NCBI GenBank assembly: GCA_001940985.1
Contig: MSHB01000004.1
Coordinates: 25,523 to 89,522, forward strand
Direction of reading: 5' to 3'
Length of the DNA stretch: 64,000 nucleotides
Source of the DNA: Mollicutes bacterium Phil14
GTDB taxonomy: Bacteria > Bacillota_I > Bacilli_A > ML615J-28 > CAG-698
The position numbers and the translations under genes are program-made. This document shows positions 1 to 8,152 of the stretch, one piece after another; positions within the stretch are counted from its first letter, which is position 1, and the number at the start of each line of letters is the position of its first letter. A model generated the notes under the pieces. It had not been told where the DNA came from. It saw only the letters and a list, made by a program, of their open reading frames with translations, and made no database searches.

Positions 1-2
1 AT

Positions 3-1190
3 AATGCGAAAAATTATGTTCAAGAATTAAATCCAGAAATTAGTGCTGACATTTTGGAAAAAATGGATTCAGATGAAGCGATGGATATTCTAGATGAACT
101 TAAAGATGAAGACAAAAATGAAATTATTGGATTGTTAGAAAAAAATGCTCAAAAAAAGATAATTAAACTTGATTCATATGATGATGAAACGGTTGGTAGC
201 CATATGAGTGACAACTATATAGTAATCAAAAAAAGTTTAACAATAAAAGAAGCTATGAGCTGTTTAGTAAAAGAAGCAGGTGAACATGATAATATTTATA
301 CGATTTATGTAGTCGATAATGAAAATAAGTTTTATGGTATTATTAATTTAAAAGATTTGATTATCGCTAGAAAAGAAGATGATTTATTAAGTTTATGTAA
401 AACTTCATATCCAACATTTTATGATGATGAAATAATGAGCGATTGCCTTAAGAGAATGAAAGATTATGGTGAAGTATCAATTCCTATTATTTCTCGTGAA
501 AATCGTTTGTTAGGAGTTATTACACCAGATATTTTGCTTGAAGCAAACGAAGAAGAATTAATTGATGATTATGCAAAACTTGGTGGTTTGAGTGAAAATG
601 AAGATTTTAATGAATCTGCTTTTGTATCTGTAAAGAAACGTATACCTTGGTTAGTGATATTAATGTTTTTGGGATTGTTAGTATCTAGTATTGTTGGGAC
701 ATTTGAAGCAGTTATTACGGCTTTACCAGCTGTGGTGTTTTTTCAATCAATGATACTTGATATGGCGGGAAATGTTGGTACGCAATCATTAGCAGTAACA
801 ATAAGAAATATATCAGAAGGTATGAGCGAAAAAGATAAAATCAAAAGTGTGTTTAAAGAAATTAAAATTGGTTTTATAAATGGAATAATTATTGGAACTT
901 TTTCATTTGTCTTTATTATGTTATTTTTAATTATAAAACATCAAGAAGTAGTTTCTGGTGTTGGATATAATTTGAAAGATGTAGTTAAAGTATCATTAAT
1001 AATAGGTACGAGTTTATTATTATCAATGACAGTAAGTAGTTTAATTGGTGCTATGTTTCCAATTATTCTTGATAAAGTTCATATTGATCCTGCTGTTGCC
1101 TCTGGACCTTTTATTACAACATTTAATGATATTATTGCAGTTGTTTCATATTATGGATTAGTTTATTTAGCATTCATTCTATTATTATGA
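3..1190 (+). CDS. mgtE: Magnesium transporter MgtE, 5' end cut by window
   Basis: MgtE-type Mg2+ channel. The reading frame is open to the first base of the window, so the true start and roughly the first 60-80 residues of the N-terminal domain lie outside. What remains shows the end of the MgtE_N helical domain (LEKMDSDEAMDILDEL), a paired CBS region over about 110 residues, then a C-terminal block of five hydrophobic helices. The family signature around the pore helix is present (MILDMAGNVGTQSLAV, compare MGGNxGTQS). CBS and N domains sense Mg2+ in the cytoplasm in this family. The gene is followed at once by a strong terminator. Identification is firm; any upstream Mg2+ leader would be out of view. 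Confidence 0.93.
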   Translation, partial: NAKNYVQELNPEISADILEKMDSDEAMDILDELKDEDKNEIIGLLEKNAQKKIIKLDSYDDETVGSHMSDNYIVIKKSLTIKEAMSCLVKEAGEHDNIYTIYVVDNENKFYGIINLKDLIIARKEDDLLSLCKTSYPTFYDDEIMSDCLKRMKDYGEVSIPIISRENRLLGVITPDILLEANEEELIDDYAKLGGLSENEDFNESAFVSVKKRIPWLVILMFLGLLVSSIVGTFEAVITALPAVVFFQSMILDMAGNVGTQSLAVTIRNISEGMSEKDKIKSVFKEIKIGFINGIIIGTFSFVFIMLFLIIKHQEVVSGVGYNLKDVVKVSLIIGTSLLLSMTVSSLIGAMFPIILDKVHIDPAVASGPFITTFNDIIAVVSYYGLVYLAFILLL

Positions 1191-1200
1191 TTTTTTAATT

Positions 1201-1222
1201 GGGGTAATTTTACCCCTTTTTT
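1201..1222 (+). terminator. Rho-independent terminator after mgtE
   Basis: GGGGTAA and TTACCCC arms separated by two bases and followed by a run of seven T, 10 bases after the mgtE stop. Confidence 0.9.
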
Positions 1223-1231
1223 ATTAACTCA

Positions 1232-1260
1232 TTGAAAGAATTATAAAAAAAGTGTATAAT
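1232..1260 (+). promoter_or_regulatory. Sigma-A type promoter for the permease-thioesterase pair
   Basis: TTGAAA at 1232-1237 and TATAAT at 1255-1260 with 17-base spacing. The -10 box lies on the upstream GTG at 1252, which rules that codon out as a start. Confidence 0.85.
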
Positions 1261-1284
1261 AAATATAAGAGGTGTATCAATTAT

Positions 1285-2637
1285 ATGAATATTGTTGAAA
1301 AACAATTTAAAATATCTGAAAATAATACAAAGATGAGTAAAGAAATTATTAATGGTATACTTATTTTTTTACCATTAATTTATATTTTACCTGTAATTTC
1401 TTCTACACTTTCAAGTGTTGGAATAGATGAAAATGGAGCTTTTATAGCTACTGCTATTTCAACAGGATTTGCGTGTATATTTGCTGGAATAATTATAAAT
1501 AAGCCAATTATACAATCTGTTGGACTGGGAATGAATGCCTTTTTTGTTTATAATATTTGTAATAAGATGGGATATTCTCCTGAAGGGGCTTTAACAATTA
1601 TCTTTATATCTTCAATTATATTTTTGCTTTTTAGTATAACCAACATTAGGAAAAAGATAATATTAAGTATTCCTAATGAAATACGACTAGCCATAACTAT
1701 CGGATTAGGAGCTTTTTTGATTTACAGTGGCCTAAAAAGTGCAGGTTTAATTGTTGAGGTAAATAATAAATTATCTATTGCTAATTACGATGAAATAATG
1801 GTTATATTATTTATTTTAGGTGTCATTGTTACCTATGTTTTTTCAATGATAAAAAAAGTAAGTAAATATTCTATAATAATAGGAATTGCTTTTGTGGCAG
1901 TTGTTGGTTACATATTGCATTTATTTGGCATTAATAATACTCCAACATTTACAAATGCTAAGATTTCTTTCGCATCTTTATCAAAAACAGTTTTCAATTT
2001 TGATTTTTCTGTTTTAAGTAATTTGAAAACATATATAGTAATAATAGTATTTACACTTATGAATGTTTTTGATACCAGTACGGGAATATTGGCACTACAT
2101 AGTGAGTTAGGACTTGATAGTGGAGAAAATGATTTAGTAATTGATAAAAAAATGTTTTTGACTGATTCAATTTCATCAATTATTTCTATAAGTTTAGGCA
2201 CTACATCTATTACAACTTACGCAGAAACAAAAATATTATGTAATAGTGACAGTAAAACAGGTTTGAGTTCAGTTACTATTGGAATTCTATTTATCTTATC
2301 AATTTTTCTTTATCCAATATTTACTATTTTTTCTGGAATTATGTTAGATGGACAATATTATTATCCAATTACCTCTGTAGGTGTAGTATCTGTTGGTATA
2401 ATGCTATTATCACGAATAAAAGATATTGAAAGAAAGAATGCTATAGGAGTGATATCTACTGTTGCAACTGTTATCACAATGATTATTTTTTATTCTATTC
2501 CTGATGGAGTTGGAGTAGGAATAATTTTATATGTAATACTAGAATTATTATTTGGGAAAATAAAAGAAGTATCTAAAGTAATGATTATATTATCGGTTGT
2601 TTTTGTGATTTATTTTGTAACATTAATAATTATATAG
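1285..2637 (+). CDS. NCS2 family purine-type permease (AzgA/PbuG-like)
   Basis: Multi-spanning nucleobase:cation symporter of about 450 residues with roughly 12-14 hydrophobic segments. The pattern GLGMNAFFVYN followed by MGYSPEGAL is typical of the AzgA branch (hypoxanthine/guanine/adenine uptake), as is LMNVFDTSTG in the middle. The usual TSTxTSYIESAAG motif appears only as TTSITTYAETKIL, so substrate choice may differ. ATG 1285 is chosen because AGAGGTG sits 11 bases before it and the promoter -10 overlaps the upstream GTG. The next gene begins 10 bases after the stop, with its ribosome site touching the stop codon, so the two are co-transcribed. Family firm, substrate inferred. Confidence 0.82.
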   Translation: MNIVEKQFKISENNTKMSKEIINGILIFLPLIYILPVISSTLSSVGIDENGAFIATAISTGFACIFAGIIINKPIIQSVGLGMNAFFVYNICNKMGYSPEGALTIIFISSIIFLLFSITNIRKKIILSIPNEIRLAITIGLGAFLIYSGLKSAGLIVEVNNKLSIANYDEIMVILFILGVIVTYVFSMIKKVSKYSIIIGIAFVAVVGYILHLFGINNTPTFTNAKISFASLSKTVFNFDFSVLSNLKTYIVIIVFTLMNVFDTSTGILALHSELGLDSGENDLVIDKKMFLTDSISSIISISLGTTSITTYAETKILCNSDSKTGLSSVTIGILFILSIFLYPIFTIFSGIMLDGQYYYPITSVGVVSVGIMLLSRIKDIERKNAIGVISTVATVITMIIFYSIPDGVGVGIILYVILELLFGKIKEVSKVMIILSVVFVIYFVTLIII

Positions 2638-2647
2638 GAGAGATAGT

Positions 2648-3379
2648 ATGGATAATTTTACATGTAAAAAAATGTATACTTATACAGTTAATTTAAAAGA
2701 TTGCTATGATAATGTTGCTCCATATGGTGTATTAAATATTTTTCAAGATGTTGCGTCAAAACATGTTGAAGAATATGGTTATGGCTTTTTAGATCTATAT
2801 AAATTAGGATACTTATGGATTTTGGTTAGAACAAAATATGAAGTGAAAAAATCTCCTAAGCCTAACGAAGAAATGTTGATTGCTGAGACGTGGCAATCAG
2901 AACAAGGAAGAGCTGATTTCACTAGAGATTACGTAATATATTCTAAAGATGGAGAAGTATTGATAATAGGAACAAGTAAGTGGTGCTTAATAGATGTTAA
3001 TACAAGAAGAGTTGCCCCAACAAAAGTTATTGGTACAAATATAGTAAATAACGAAAAACGAAATTTTTCTGAGCCGTTTAAAAAACTTGAGTTTGAAAAC
3101 ATAACTAGTGGCGATAGCTATTTAGAGAAAGTGACTTTTTCTAAAGTTGATCATAATGGGCATATGAATAATGCTTATTATGCAGAGTTTATTGTGAATG
3201 CTCTTCGATTAAAAAGTAATGAAGTAATCAAAAATTTTGAAATAGATTATTTGAAAGAAGTATTAATAGATGATGAAATTCTTATAAGAAGTATTAGAAA
3301 TAATAAAGAAATATTAGTTGAAGGATATAATAATATAAATAATATAGTATTATTTAAAGCTAAAATAGAATTATTTTAA
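2648..3379 (+). CDS. Acyl-ACP thioesterase (FatA/FatB-type)
   Basis: Cytosolic hydrolase that releases free fatty acids from acyl carrier protein, 243 residues, the usual bacterial length with two hot-dog domains. The N-terminal half carries the family pattern LGYLWILVRTKYEV and EQGRADFTRDY. The second half has the active-site stretch D168-H-N-G-H-M-N-N (compare DxNxHxNN of plant and bacterial FatA). The start has GGAGAGATAGT just before ATG. It is the second gene of the permease operon and ends before a terminator. Chain-length preference cannot be read from sequence. Confidence 0.9.
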   Translation: MDNFTCKKMYTYTVNLKDCYDNVAPYGVLNIFQDVASKHVEEYGYGFLDLYKLGYLWILVRTKYEVKKSPKPNEEMLIAETWQSEQGRADFTRDYVIYSKDGEVLIIGTSKWCLIDVNTRRVAPTKVIGTNIVNNEKRNFSEPFKKLEFENITSGDSYLEKVTFSKVDHNGHMNNAYYAEFIVNALRLKSNEVIKNFEIDYLKEVLIDDEILIRSIRNNKEILVEGYNNINNIVLFKAKIELF

Positions 3380-3382
3380 ATG

Positions 3383-3410
3383 GAACATTTGAAAAAATGT
3401 TCTTTTTTTC
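3383..3410 (+). terminator. Terminator after thioesterase gene
   Basis: GAACATTT / AAATGTTC stem with a four-base loop and a run of seven T. Confidence 0.88.
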
Positions 3411-3455
3411 TTTTAATAAATGAAATGTAATGATATAATATTAATCGGTGATATT

Positions 3456-4520
3456 ATGAATAGAAGAATTGTTAAAATTGGCGAACTTTTAACAGGCGAA
3501 AAAAATAATATTTGTGATGTCAGTGGAGTTTTAGTTGGTCATTCAACTATTAAAACTGATAAAATTCATACTGGTGTTACTGCAATTTTACCTCATAATG
3601 GCAATATTTTCAAAGAAAAGGTAGTTGCCTCTACATATTCTTATAATGGATTTGGCAAATCTATGGGGCTTGTTCAAATTGAAGAATTGGGCACTATTGA
3701 AACACCAATCCTTTTAACAAATACTTTAAATATCGGGAAGGTTAGCGATGCTTTAATTTCATATAAATTAAAGAGAAATCCTGAAATTGGTGTTACTACT
3801 TCAACAGTTAATCCTATAGTTGGTGAGTGTAATGATGGCAGTATAAATGAAATTCAAAAGCGTGCCGTTGAAGAAAAAAATGTATATGAAGCTATTGAAA
3901 GTGCAAATAATGATTTCGAACAAGGTGATATTGGTGCTGGCTGTGGTATGAAGTGCCACGGTTTCAAAGGGGGAATAGGTTCATCATCAAGAGTTTTATC
4001 TATAGACGGAAATAAATATACAGTTGGGGTTTTAGTTAATTCGAATTTCGGAAGTTCAAATGGTAAGGATTTAATTTTTAAGGGTAGACATTTAGGTCCA
4101 CTAATAAAAAACTACAACAACAAACAAGAAGAAGATAAAGGAAGTATAATTGTAGTTATTGCGACTGATATTCCTTTAGATTATAGACAACTTAAAAGAG
4201 TGTGTAAGAGAGCAGAAATTGGAATAGGTAGAACAGGTTCATATGCTGGTAACGGGAGTGGCGATATTATGATTGCTTTCTCAACAAAAAATCATGTTTT
4301 TCATTTTAATGAAAAAGCCATTGAAAATATAGAAAGATTTAATGATGATAATATTAACATAGTTTTTAAAGCTGTTGTTGATGCTACAGAAGAAGCAGTG
4401 CTTAATTCTTTGTTATTTAGTCATAGTACAATAAGCTATGATGGAAAATATATTAAATCATTAACGGAATATAAAGAATTGTTTGAAGATTTATTATATG
4501 CTGGTGAAACAGATGACTAG
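3456..4520 (+). CDS. P1 family peptidase (DmpA-type aminopeptidase, self-cleaving)
   Basis: N-terminal nucleophile hydrolase related to DmpA/BapA, which hydrolyse D-amino-acid or beta-amino-acid N-terminal peptides. Family landmarks are in order: VGHSTI near residue 30, GAGCGMKCHGFKGGIGSSSR in the middle, then GSIIVVIATD followed by RTGSYAGNGSGDI. By analogy autocleavage falls between Gly229 and Ser230 at the KGS junction, making Ser230 the nucleophile. ATG 3456 follows GGTGAT; the upstream ATG at 3420 precedes a TATAAT (3434-3439) and is unlikely. The racemase downstream overlaps its last 8 bases, and an MFS gene follows: a likely peptide/amino-acid use operon. Confidence 0.88.
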   Translation: MNRRIVKIGELLTGEKNNICDVSGVLVGHSTIKTDKIHTGVTAILPHNGNIFKEKVVASTYSYNGFGKSMGLVQIEELGTIETPILLTNTLNIGKVSDALISYKLKRNPEIGVTTSTVNPIVGECNDGSINEIQKRAVEEKNVYEAIESANNDFEQGDIGAGCGMKCHGFKGGIGSSSRVLSIDGNKYTVGVLVNSNFGSSNGKDLIFKGRHLGPLIKNYNNKQEEDKGSIIVVIATDIPLDYRQLKRVCKRAEIGIGRTGSYAGNGSGDIMIAFSTKNHVFHFNEKAIENIERFNDDNINIVFKAVVDATEEAVLNSLLFSHSTISYDGKYIKSLTEYKELFEDLLYAGETDD

Positions 4521-5226
4521 AAAGACAACTTATGACCTAGGAATCATTGGGGGAATGGGGAGCGAAGCTAGTGTTGAACTTTACAGTAGAATAATAAATA
4601 ATACGCGTCATTCTTGTGATCAAGAACATATGAAAATATGTGTTTTGAATAACTCATCCATTCCAGATAGAACAAAATGTATTATTGATGGAGATGAAAA
4701 TCCAGTTCCTTATTTAAATGAAGCTATTGAAGATTTAGAAAAAATAGGTGCAAAATATTTTGTTATGGCCTGTAATACAGCTCATAAGTTTATTGATGAA
4801 TTAAAGAATAAAAAAGTTGAATTAATTAATATGATTGATGAGACATTATTATTTGTTAAAGATAAATATAAGAATAGGAAAGTGTGTGTTCTTTCTACAA
4901 ATGGAACAATATTTTCAAATGTGTATCACCATAATAAATTTGCAGAAGGCATTGATTTCGTTTATTTAGATTTCGAAAAACAAAATCAGATTATGAATGC
5001 TATTAATGATACGAAAAGTGGTGCTAATAAAGCGGAAATAATAGAATCAATATTGGAAATAATAGAATCTGTAAGTAAACAATCTAATTGTATTTTTATA
5101 TTAGCTTGCACTGAATTATCACTTTATCAGAAAGGTTTAAGAGAAAAATATACTGTTGTTGATGCAATGGATTGTTTGGTAGATGCGATAATAAAAAAAT
5201 GTGGATATAGATTAAAAGATAAATAA
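4513..5226 (+). CDS. Aspartate/glutamate racemase family protein
   Basis: PLP-independent amino-acid racemase of 237 residues. The start LGIIGGMGSEAS and the two catalytic cysteines are visible: Cys87 in MACNTAH and Cys199 in LACTELSL, one from each pseudo-symmetric domain, which supports activity. ATG 4513 lies inside the end of the P1 peptidase gene (8-base overlap) with GGTG six bases upstream; the earlier ATG at 4483 would need a longer overlap and adds a tail unlike the family. Together with the DmpA-type peptidase this suggests handling of D-amino acids or D-containing peptides, which is inference. Aspartate is the likeliest substrate but glutamate is not excluded. Confidence 0.88.
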   Translation: MTRKTTYDLGIIGGMGSEASVELYSRIINNTRHSCDQEHMKICVLNNSSIPDRTKCIIDGDENPVPYLNEAIEDLEKIGAKYFVMACNTAHKFIDELKNKKVELINMIDETLLFVKDKYKNRKVCVLSTNGTIFSNVYHHNKFAEGIDFVYLDFEKQNQIMNAINDTKSGANKAEIIESILEIIESVSKQSNCIFILACTELSLYQKGLREKYTVVDAMDCLVDAIIKKCGYRLKDK

Positions 5227-5240
5227 AAGAAAGGAAAAAA

Positions 5241-6683
5241 ATGAAACTTAATAATAAAAAAATAATTTATGTTGGATTTGCTTTTTTGATAATCTGTATG
5301 TTTTGGCAAGTGTATGATAATATCATTGCTAAAATGTTAATTAACTCTTTTGGATTAAATCAATTTTGGTCAGGTGTTGTAATGGCCTTAGACAATATTT
5401 TAGCACTGTTTTTATTACCTTTTTTTGGCAATATTTCTGATAAAACAAAAACGAAATATGGAAAAAGAACGCCATATATTTTTGTTGGTGTAATTTTATC
5501 TGCAATTTTATTTGTTGGTGTATCAGTTGTTGATAGTTACCAACAATCTTATATTGAAGAAAATGGTGTTGAAGCAATTGTTGAAGTAATAGATGAAAAT
5601 GATGAAAATTATGGTAAGTTTATCTATAGAGGTAAATACTATGATGAAAAGGATGCTGCAGCTGATGCTAGATCACAAGAAGTTTATTCATTAACTAAGA
5701 GTAAATTAGTATATCTTATTTTATTCATCGGAATTTTGTTTTTAACTCTTATTGCAATGGCGTCATATAGGACTCCGGCTGTTTCGCTTATGCCAGATGT
5801 TACTGTGAAGCCACTCAGAAGCAAAGCTAATGCAATAATAAATTTAATGGGAACAGCTGGGGGAATAATTGCTTTAGGTTTTATGACTTTCTTGGCAAAA
5901 GACTATCATAGTTATGTAACTACGTTTGTAGTATTAGGTTCTTTGATGATAATATTATTGATGATATTTATGTTAAAAGTAAAAGAACCTAAATTAGTTA
6001 AAGAAATGGAAGAAGAAAGTAAGTTATATGGATTAGAAGAAGAAAGTGAAAATGAAGATCCTAATGATAAGCATGATATGTCAAAAGATGTTAGGAAAAG
6101 TTTTTATTTAATTTTACTTTCAATTGTATTTTGGTTTATGGCATATAATGCTGCTACTACTAAGTTCTCAGATTATGCAGGTAATGTTTTGAATATGGGA
6201 TTTACTATTCCTCTACTTATTGCTCAAGCTACAGCAGTAATATCTTATATACCTATTGGAATTATATCTAGTAAATTTGGTAGAAAAAAGACTATTTTAG
6301 TTGGTGTTGTTATTTTATTTATAGCTTTCTTATTAGGAACTATTGCTACTAAAGATACAACTGTTTTAATTTATGTAACAATGGCGCTTGCTGGAATTGG
6401 ATGGGCTACTATTAATGTTAACTCATATCCGATGATTGTTGAAATGTCTAAGGGAAGTAATATTGGTAAATATACTGGTTATTATTATACTGCTAGTATG
6501 GCTGCACAAATTCTGACTCCTATGTTGTCTGGATATTTTATGGATCAACTTGGAAGACGTGTTTTATTCCCATACAGTGTTTTATTCTGTGTCTTTGCTT
6601 TCATTAGTATGTTATTTGTAAAACATGGTGATTCTAAACCAATCCCAGTTAAAACAATAGAAGCATTTGATATCGAAGATTAA
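5241..6683 (+). CDS. MFS transporter (SLC45/GPH-like)
   Basis: Twelve-helix major facilitator of 480 residues. The loop after helix 2 has the MFS signature-like stretch GNISDKTKTKYGKRTPY, close to GPH/SLC45 sugar porters. About 55 hydrophilic residues (roughly 97-150) are inserted between helices 3 and 4, which should face outside. A second acidic insert (about 255-280) forms the central cytoplasmic loop, and the second half has SSKFGRKKT. The gene starts 14 bases after the racemase with AAAGGAAA upstream, so it belongs to the peptidase-racemase operon. Fold says sugar-type porter, context says amino acid or peptide product; substrate is open. Confidence 0.8.
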   Translation: MKLNNKKIIYVGFAFLIICMFWQVYDNIIAKMLINSFGLNQFWSGVVMALDNILALFLLPFFGNISDKTKTKYGKRTPYIFVGVILSAILFVGVSVVDSYQQSYIEENGVEAIVEVIDENDENYGKFIYRGKYYDEKDAAADARSQEVYSLTKSKLVYLILFIGILFLTLIAMASYRTPAVSLMPDVTVKPLRSKANAIINLMGTAGGIIALGFMTFLAKDYHSYVTTFVVLGSLMIILLMIFMLKVKEPKLVKEMEEESKLYGLEEESENEDPNDKHDMSKDVRKSFYLILLSIVFWFMAYNAATTKFSDYAGNVLNMGFTIPLLIAQATAVISYIPIGIISSKFGRKKTILVGVVILFIAFLLGTIATKDTTVLIYVTMALAGIGWATINVNSYPMIVEMSKGSNIGKYTGYYYTASMAAQILTPMLSGYFMDQLGRRVLFPYSVLFCVFAFISMLFVKHGDSKPIPVKTIEAFDIED

Positions 6684-6692
6684 AAATGTATA

Positions 6693-6736
6693 AACTCCTT
6701 TTAAATGACAATAATATCATTGAAAGGAGTTTTTTA
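6693..6736 (+). promoter_or_regulatory. Hairpin covering the hsp20 ribosome site (possible RNA thermometer, or terminator)
   Basis: Arms 6693-6708 and 6717-6731 pair almost fully (AACTCCTTT with AAAGGAGTT, then AATGA with TCATT) around an 8-base loop. The 3' arm contains the whole Shine-Dalgarno AAAGGAG of the heat-shock gene and is followed by TTTTTTAT and then ATG 6738. Two readings fit: a terminator for the MFS operon, or a thermosensor that opens on heating and frees the ribosome site. A weak promoter (TTGATA 6667, TATAAA 6689) would start inside the 5' arm and so bypass the hairpin. Confidence 0.6.
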
Positions 6737-6737
6737 T

Positions 6738-7154
6738 ATGAGATTATTAGGAAAAAATGAAAATTTTGATTTGTTCAAAGATGATTTTTTTAATACTTTT
6801 GACTTTCCATATTCAATAACAGGAAAAAACGCACAATTAATGAAAACTGATATTATTGATGAAAAGGATTCTTATATTTATAAGATAGATATTCCAGGAG
6901 TTGAAAAAGAAAATATAAAAATTCATCTTGGAGATAATTATTTAACGATTTTTGTTAAAAAGAATAACGAAGAAGAATATGAAAATGAAAAATATGTTCA
7001 CCAAGAAAGATTTTATACTAGCTTATCAAGGTGCTTTTATGTTGGAGACGTAAAAGAAGAGGATATAAAAGCCAGCTATAAAAATGGAACATTAACTCTT
7101 AAGATACCAAAGGTTTCTAAAGAAAAAGAAAGAAAGTTTATAACTATTGAATAA
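6738..7154 (+). CDS. Small heat-shock protein, Hsp20 family
   Basis: ATP-independent holdase chaperone of 138 residues. The alpha-crystallin domain occupies about residues 35-130: DIIDEKDSYIYKIDIPGVEK at its start, the ERFYTSLSRCFYVG strand, and the closing YKNGTLTLKIPK signature. ATG 6738 follows AAAGGAG by 8-9 bases; the upstream ATG at 6705 sits in a hairpin loop and is rejected. No CIRCE or CtsR box is visible, so control may be through the hairpin over the ribosome site. Ends before a strong bidirectional terminator shared with the convergent phosphatase gene. Confidence 0.92.
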   Translation: MRLLGKNENFDLFKDDFFNTFDFPYSITGKNAQLMKTDIIDEKDSYIYKIDIPGVEKENIKIHLGDNYLTIFVKKNNEEEYENEKYVHQERFYTSLSRCFYVGDVKEEDIKASYKNGTLTLKIPKVSKEKERKFITIE

Positions 7155-7181
7155 AAATTAAATAGTTTGTTGATTTGAAAT

Positions 7182-7234
7182 AAAAAACACATTAGAGTAA
7201 GTATGCGAAATACTTATCTAATGTGTCTTTTTTT
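7182..7234. terminator. Bidirectional terminator between hsp20 and the phosphatase
   Basis: Long stem (ACACATTAG.GTAAGTA with TACTTAT.CTAATGTGT, loop TGCGAAA) with six A on the left and seven T on the right, serving two convergent genes. Confidence 0.92.
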
Positions 7235-8015
7235 ATATTAAGTCGATTATGTCTTTTATAGAGTTGAAAATATAATCTGGTTTTATTTCTGAGTCATTAA
7301 TAGTTTCCATAGTGCTTTCACCACTTAATACACAAATTGTTGTAGCATGAGCGTTATAACCACTTGCAATATCTGTATATACACGATCACCAATCACAGC
7401 TATTTTTGAGCAAGGAATTCCAAACTTTTCAGATAATAAATAAATCATACTTGGATCAGGTTTGCCAATAAATTTTGGTTTTTTATTAGTGGCAACAGTT
7501 AACATATGACAAATGCTTCCACAATCTGGGATATATCGTTTATTTTCAATTGGACAAACATAGTCAACATTTGTGGCTAAGAAAATTGCACCATCACATA
7601 AAAATTTACATGCTTTTTCTAATTTTTCATAATTTAATTCTCTATCAAATCCAACAACCACTATATCTGGATTATCATTAACAATGTTTACATTATATGA
7701 TAATAATTCATCTTTTAACGCATTAGTACCAACTAAATAAACATTTTTATTTGGGTAGTTTTCATGTAAGTATACTCCCATTGCCATTCCTGATGTAAAA
7801 ATATTGTCATAAGAACATGGAATGTTCATTTTAGTAAGTTTATTAATGTAAACAGTTTTACTTTTTGATGAATTGTTAGTCATAAATACATATTTTTTGT
7901 TTTCTTTAATGATTTTATTTATAAAATCTAGTGATCCATCAAATAAATCATTTTCTAAATATATAGTTCCATCCATATCAAGTAAAAATAATTCTATTTC
8001 ATTTAATTTTGTCAT
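7233..8015 (-). CDS. HAD-IIA phosphatase, NagD/AraL-like
   Basis: Haloacid dehalogenase-type phosphatase of 260 residues. Motif I is FLLDMDGTIYL (nucleophile and acid aspartates), motif II TNNSSKS, a conserved lysine lies in IGKPDPSM, and motif IV is GDRVYTDIA. The C2A-type cap between motifs II and III matches NagD/AraL/pNPPase proteins, which dephosphorylate sugar phosphates and similar metabolites. GAGGTG precedes ATG on the minus strand. It is a single-gene unit with its own promoter diverging from the CvpA-like gene. Natural substrate unknown. Confidence 0.9.
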   Translation of the reverse strand: MTKLNEIELFLLDMDGTIYLENDLFDGSLDFINKIIKENKKYVFMTNNSSKSKTVYINKLTKMNIPCSYDNIFTSGMAMGVYLHENYPNKNVYLVGTNALKDELLSYNVNIVNDNPDIVVVGFDRELNYEKLEKACKFLCDGAIFLATNVDYVCPIENKRYIPDCGSICHMLTVATNKKPKFIGKPDPSMIYLLSEKFGIPCSKIAVIGDRVYTDIASGYNAHATTICVLSGESTMETINDSEIKPDYIFNSIKDIIDLI

Positions 8016-8034
8016 AGTTGCACCTCGTTTTAAT

Positions 8035-8063
8035 ATTTTAACAAATTTTATTAATTATGTCAA
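8035..8063 (-). promoter_or_regulatory. Promoter of the HAD phosphatase gene
   Basis: On the minus strand TTGACA (8058-8063) and TAAAAT (8035-8040) with 17-base spacing, 20 bases before the start codon. Confidence 0.8.
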
Positions 8064-8094
8064 AAAAAAAGATTAGTAATAATTTTTGAAATTG

Positions 8095-8123
8095 TTTACA
8101 GTTCCTCTTAAAAGTGTTATAAT
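8095..8123 (+). promoter_or_regulatory. Promoter of the CvpA-like / darA operon
   Basis: TTTACA at 8095-8100 and TATAAT at 8118-8123, 17-base spacing, 29 bases before the ATG at 8153. Confidence 0.85.
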
Positions 8124-8152
8124 TAAAAGTGTATATGAAAGGAGTTAAGTAT

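Noticed and set aside
1252..1284. GTG 1252 as the permease start
   Set aside because: It overlaps the -10 box of the only good promoter, and ATG 1285 has the ribosome site.
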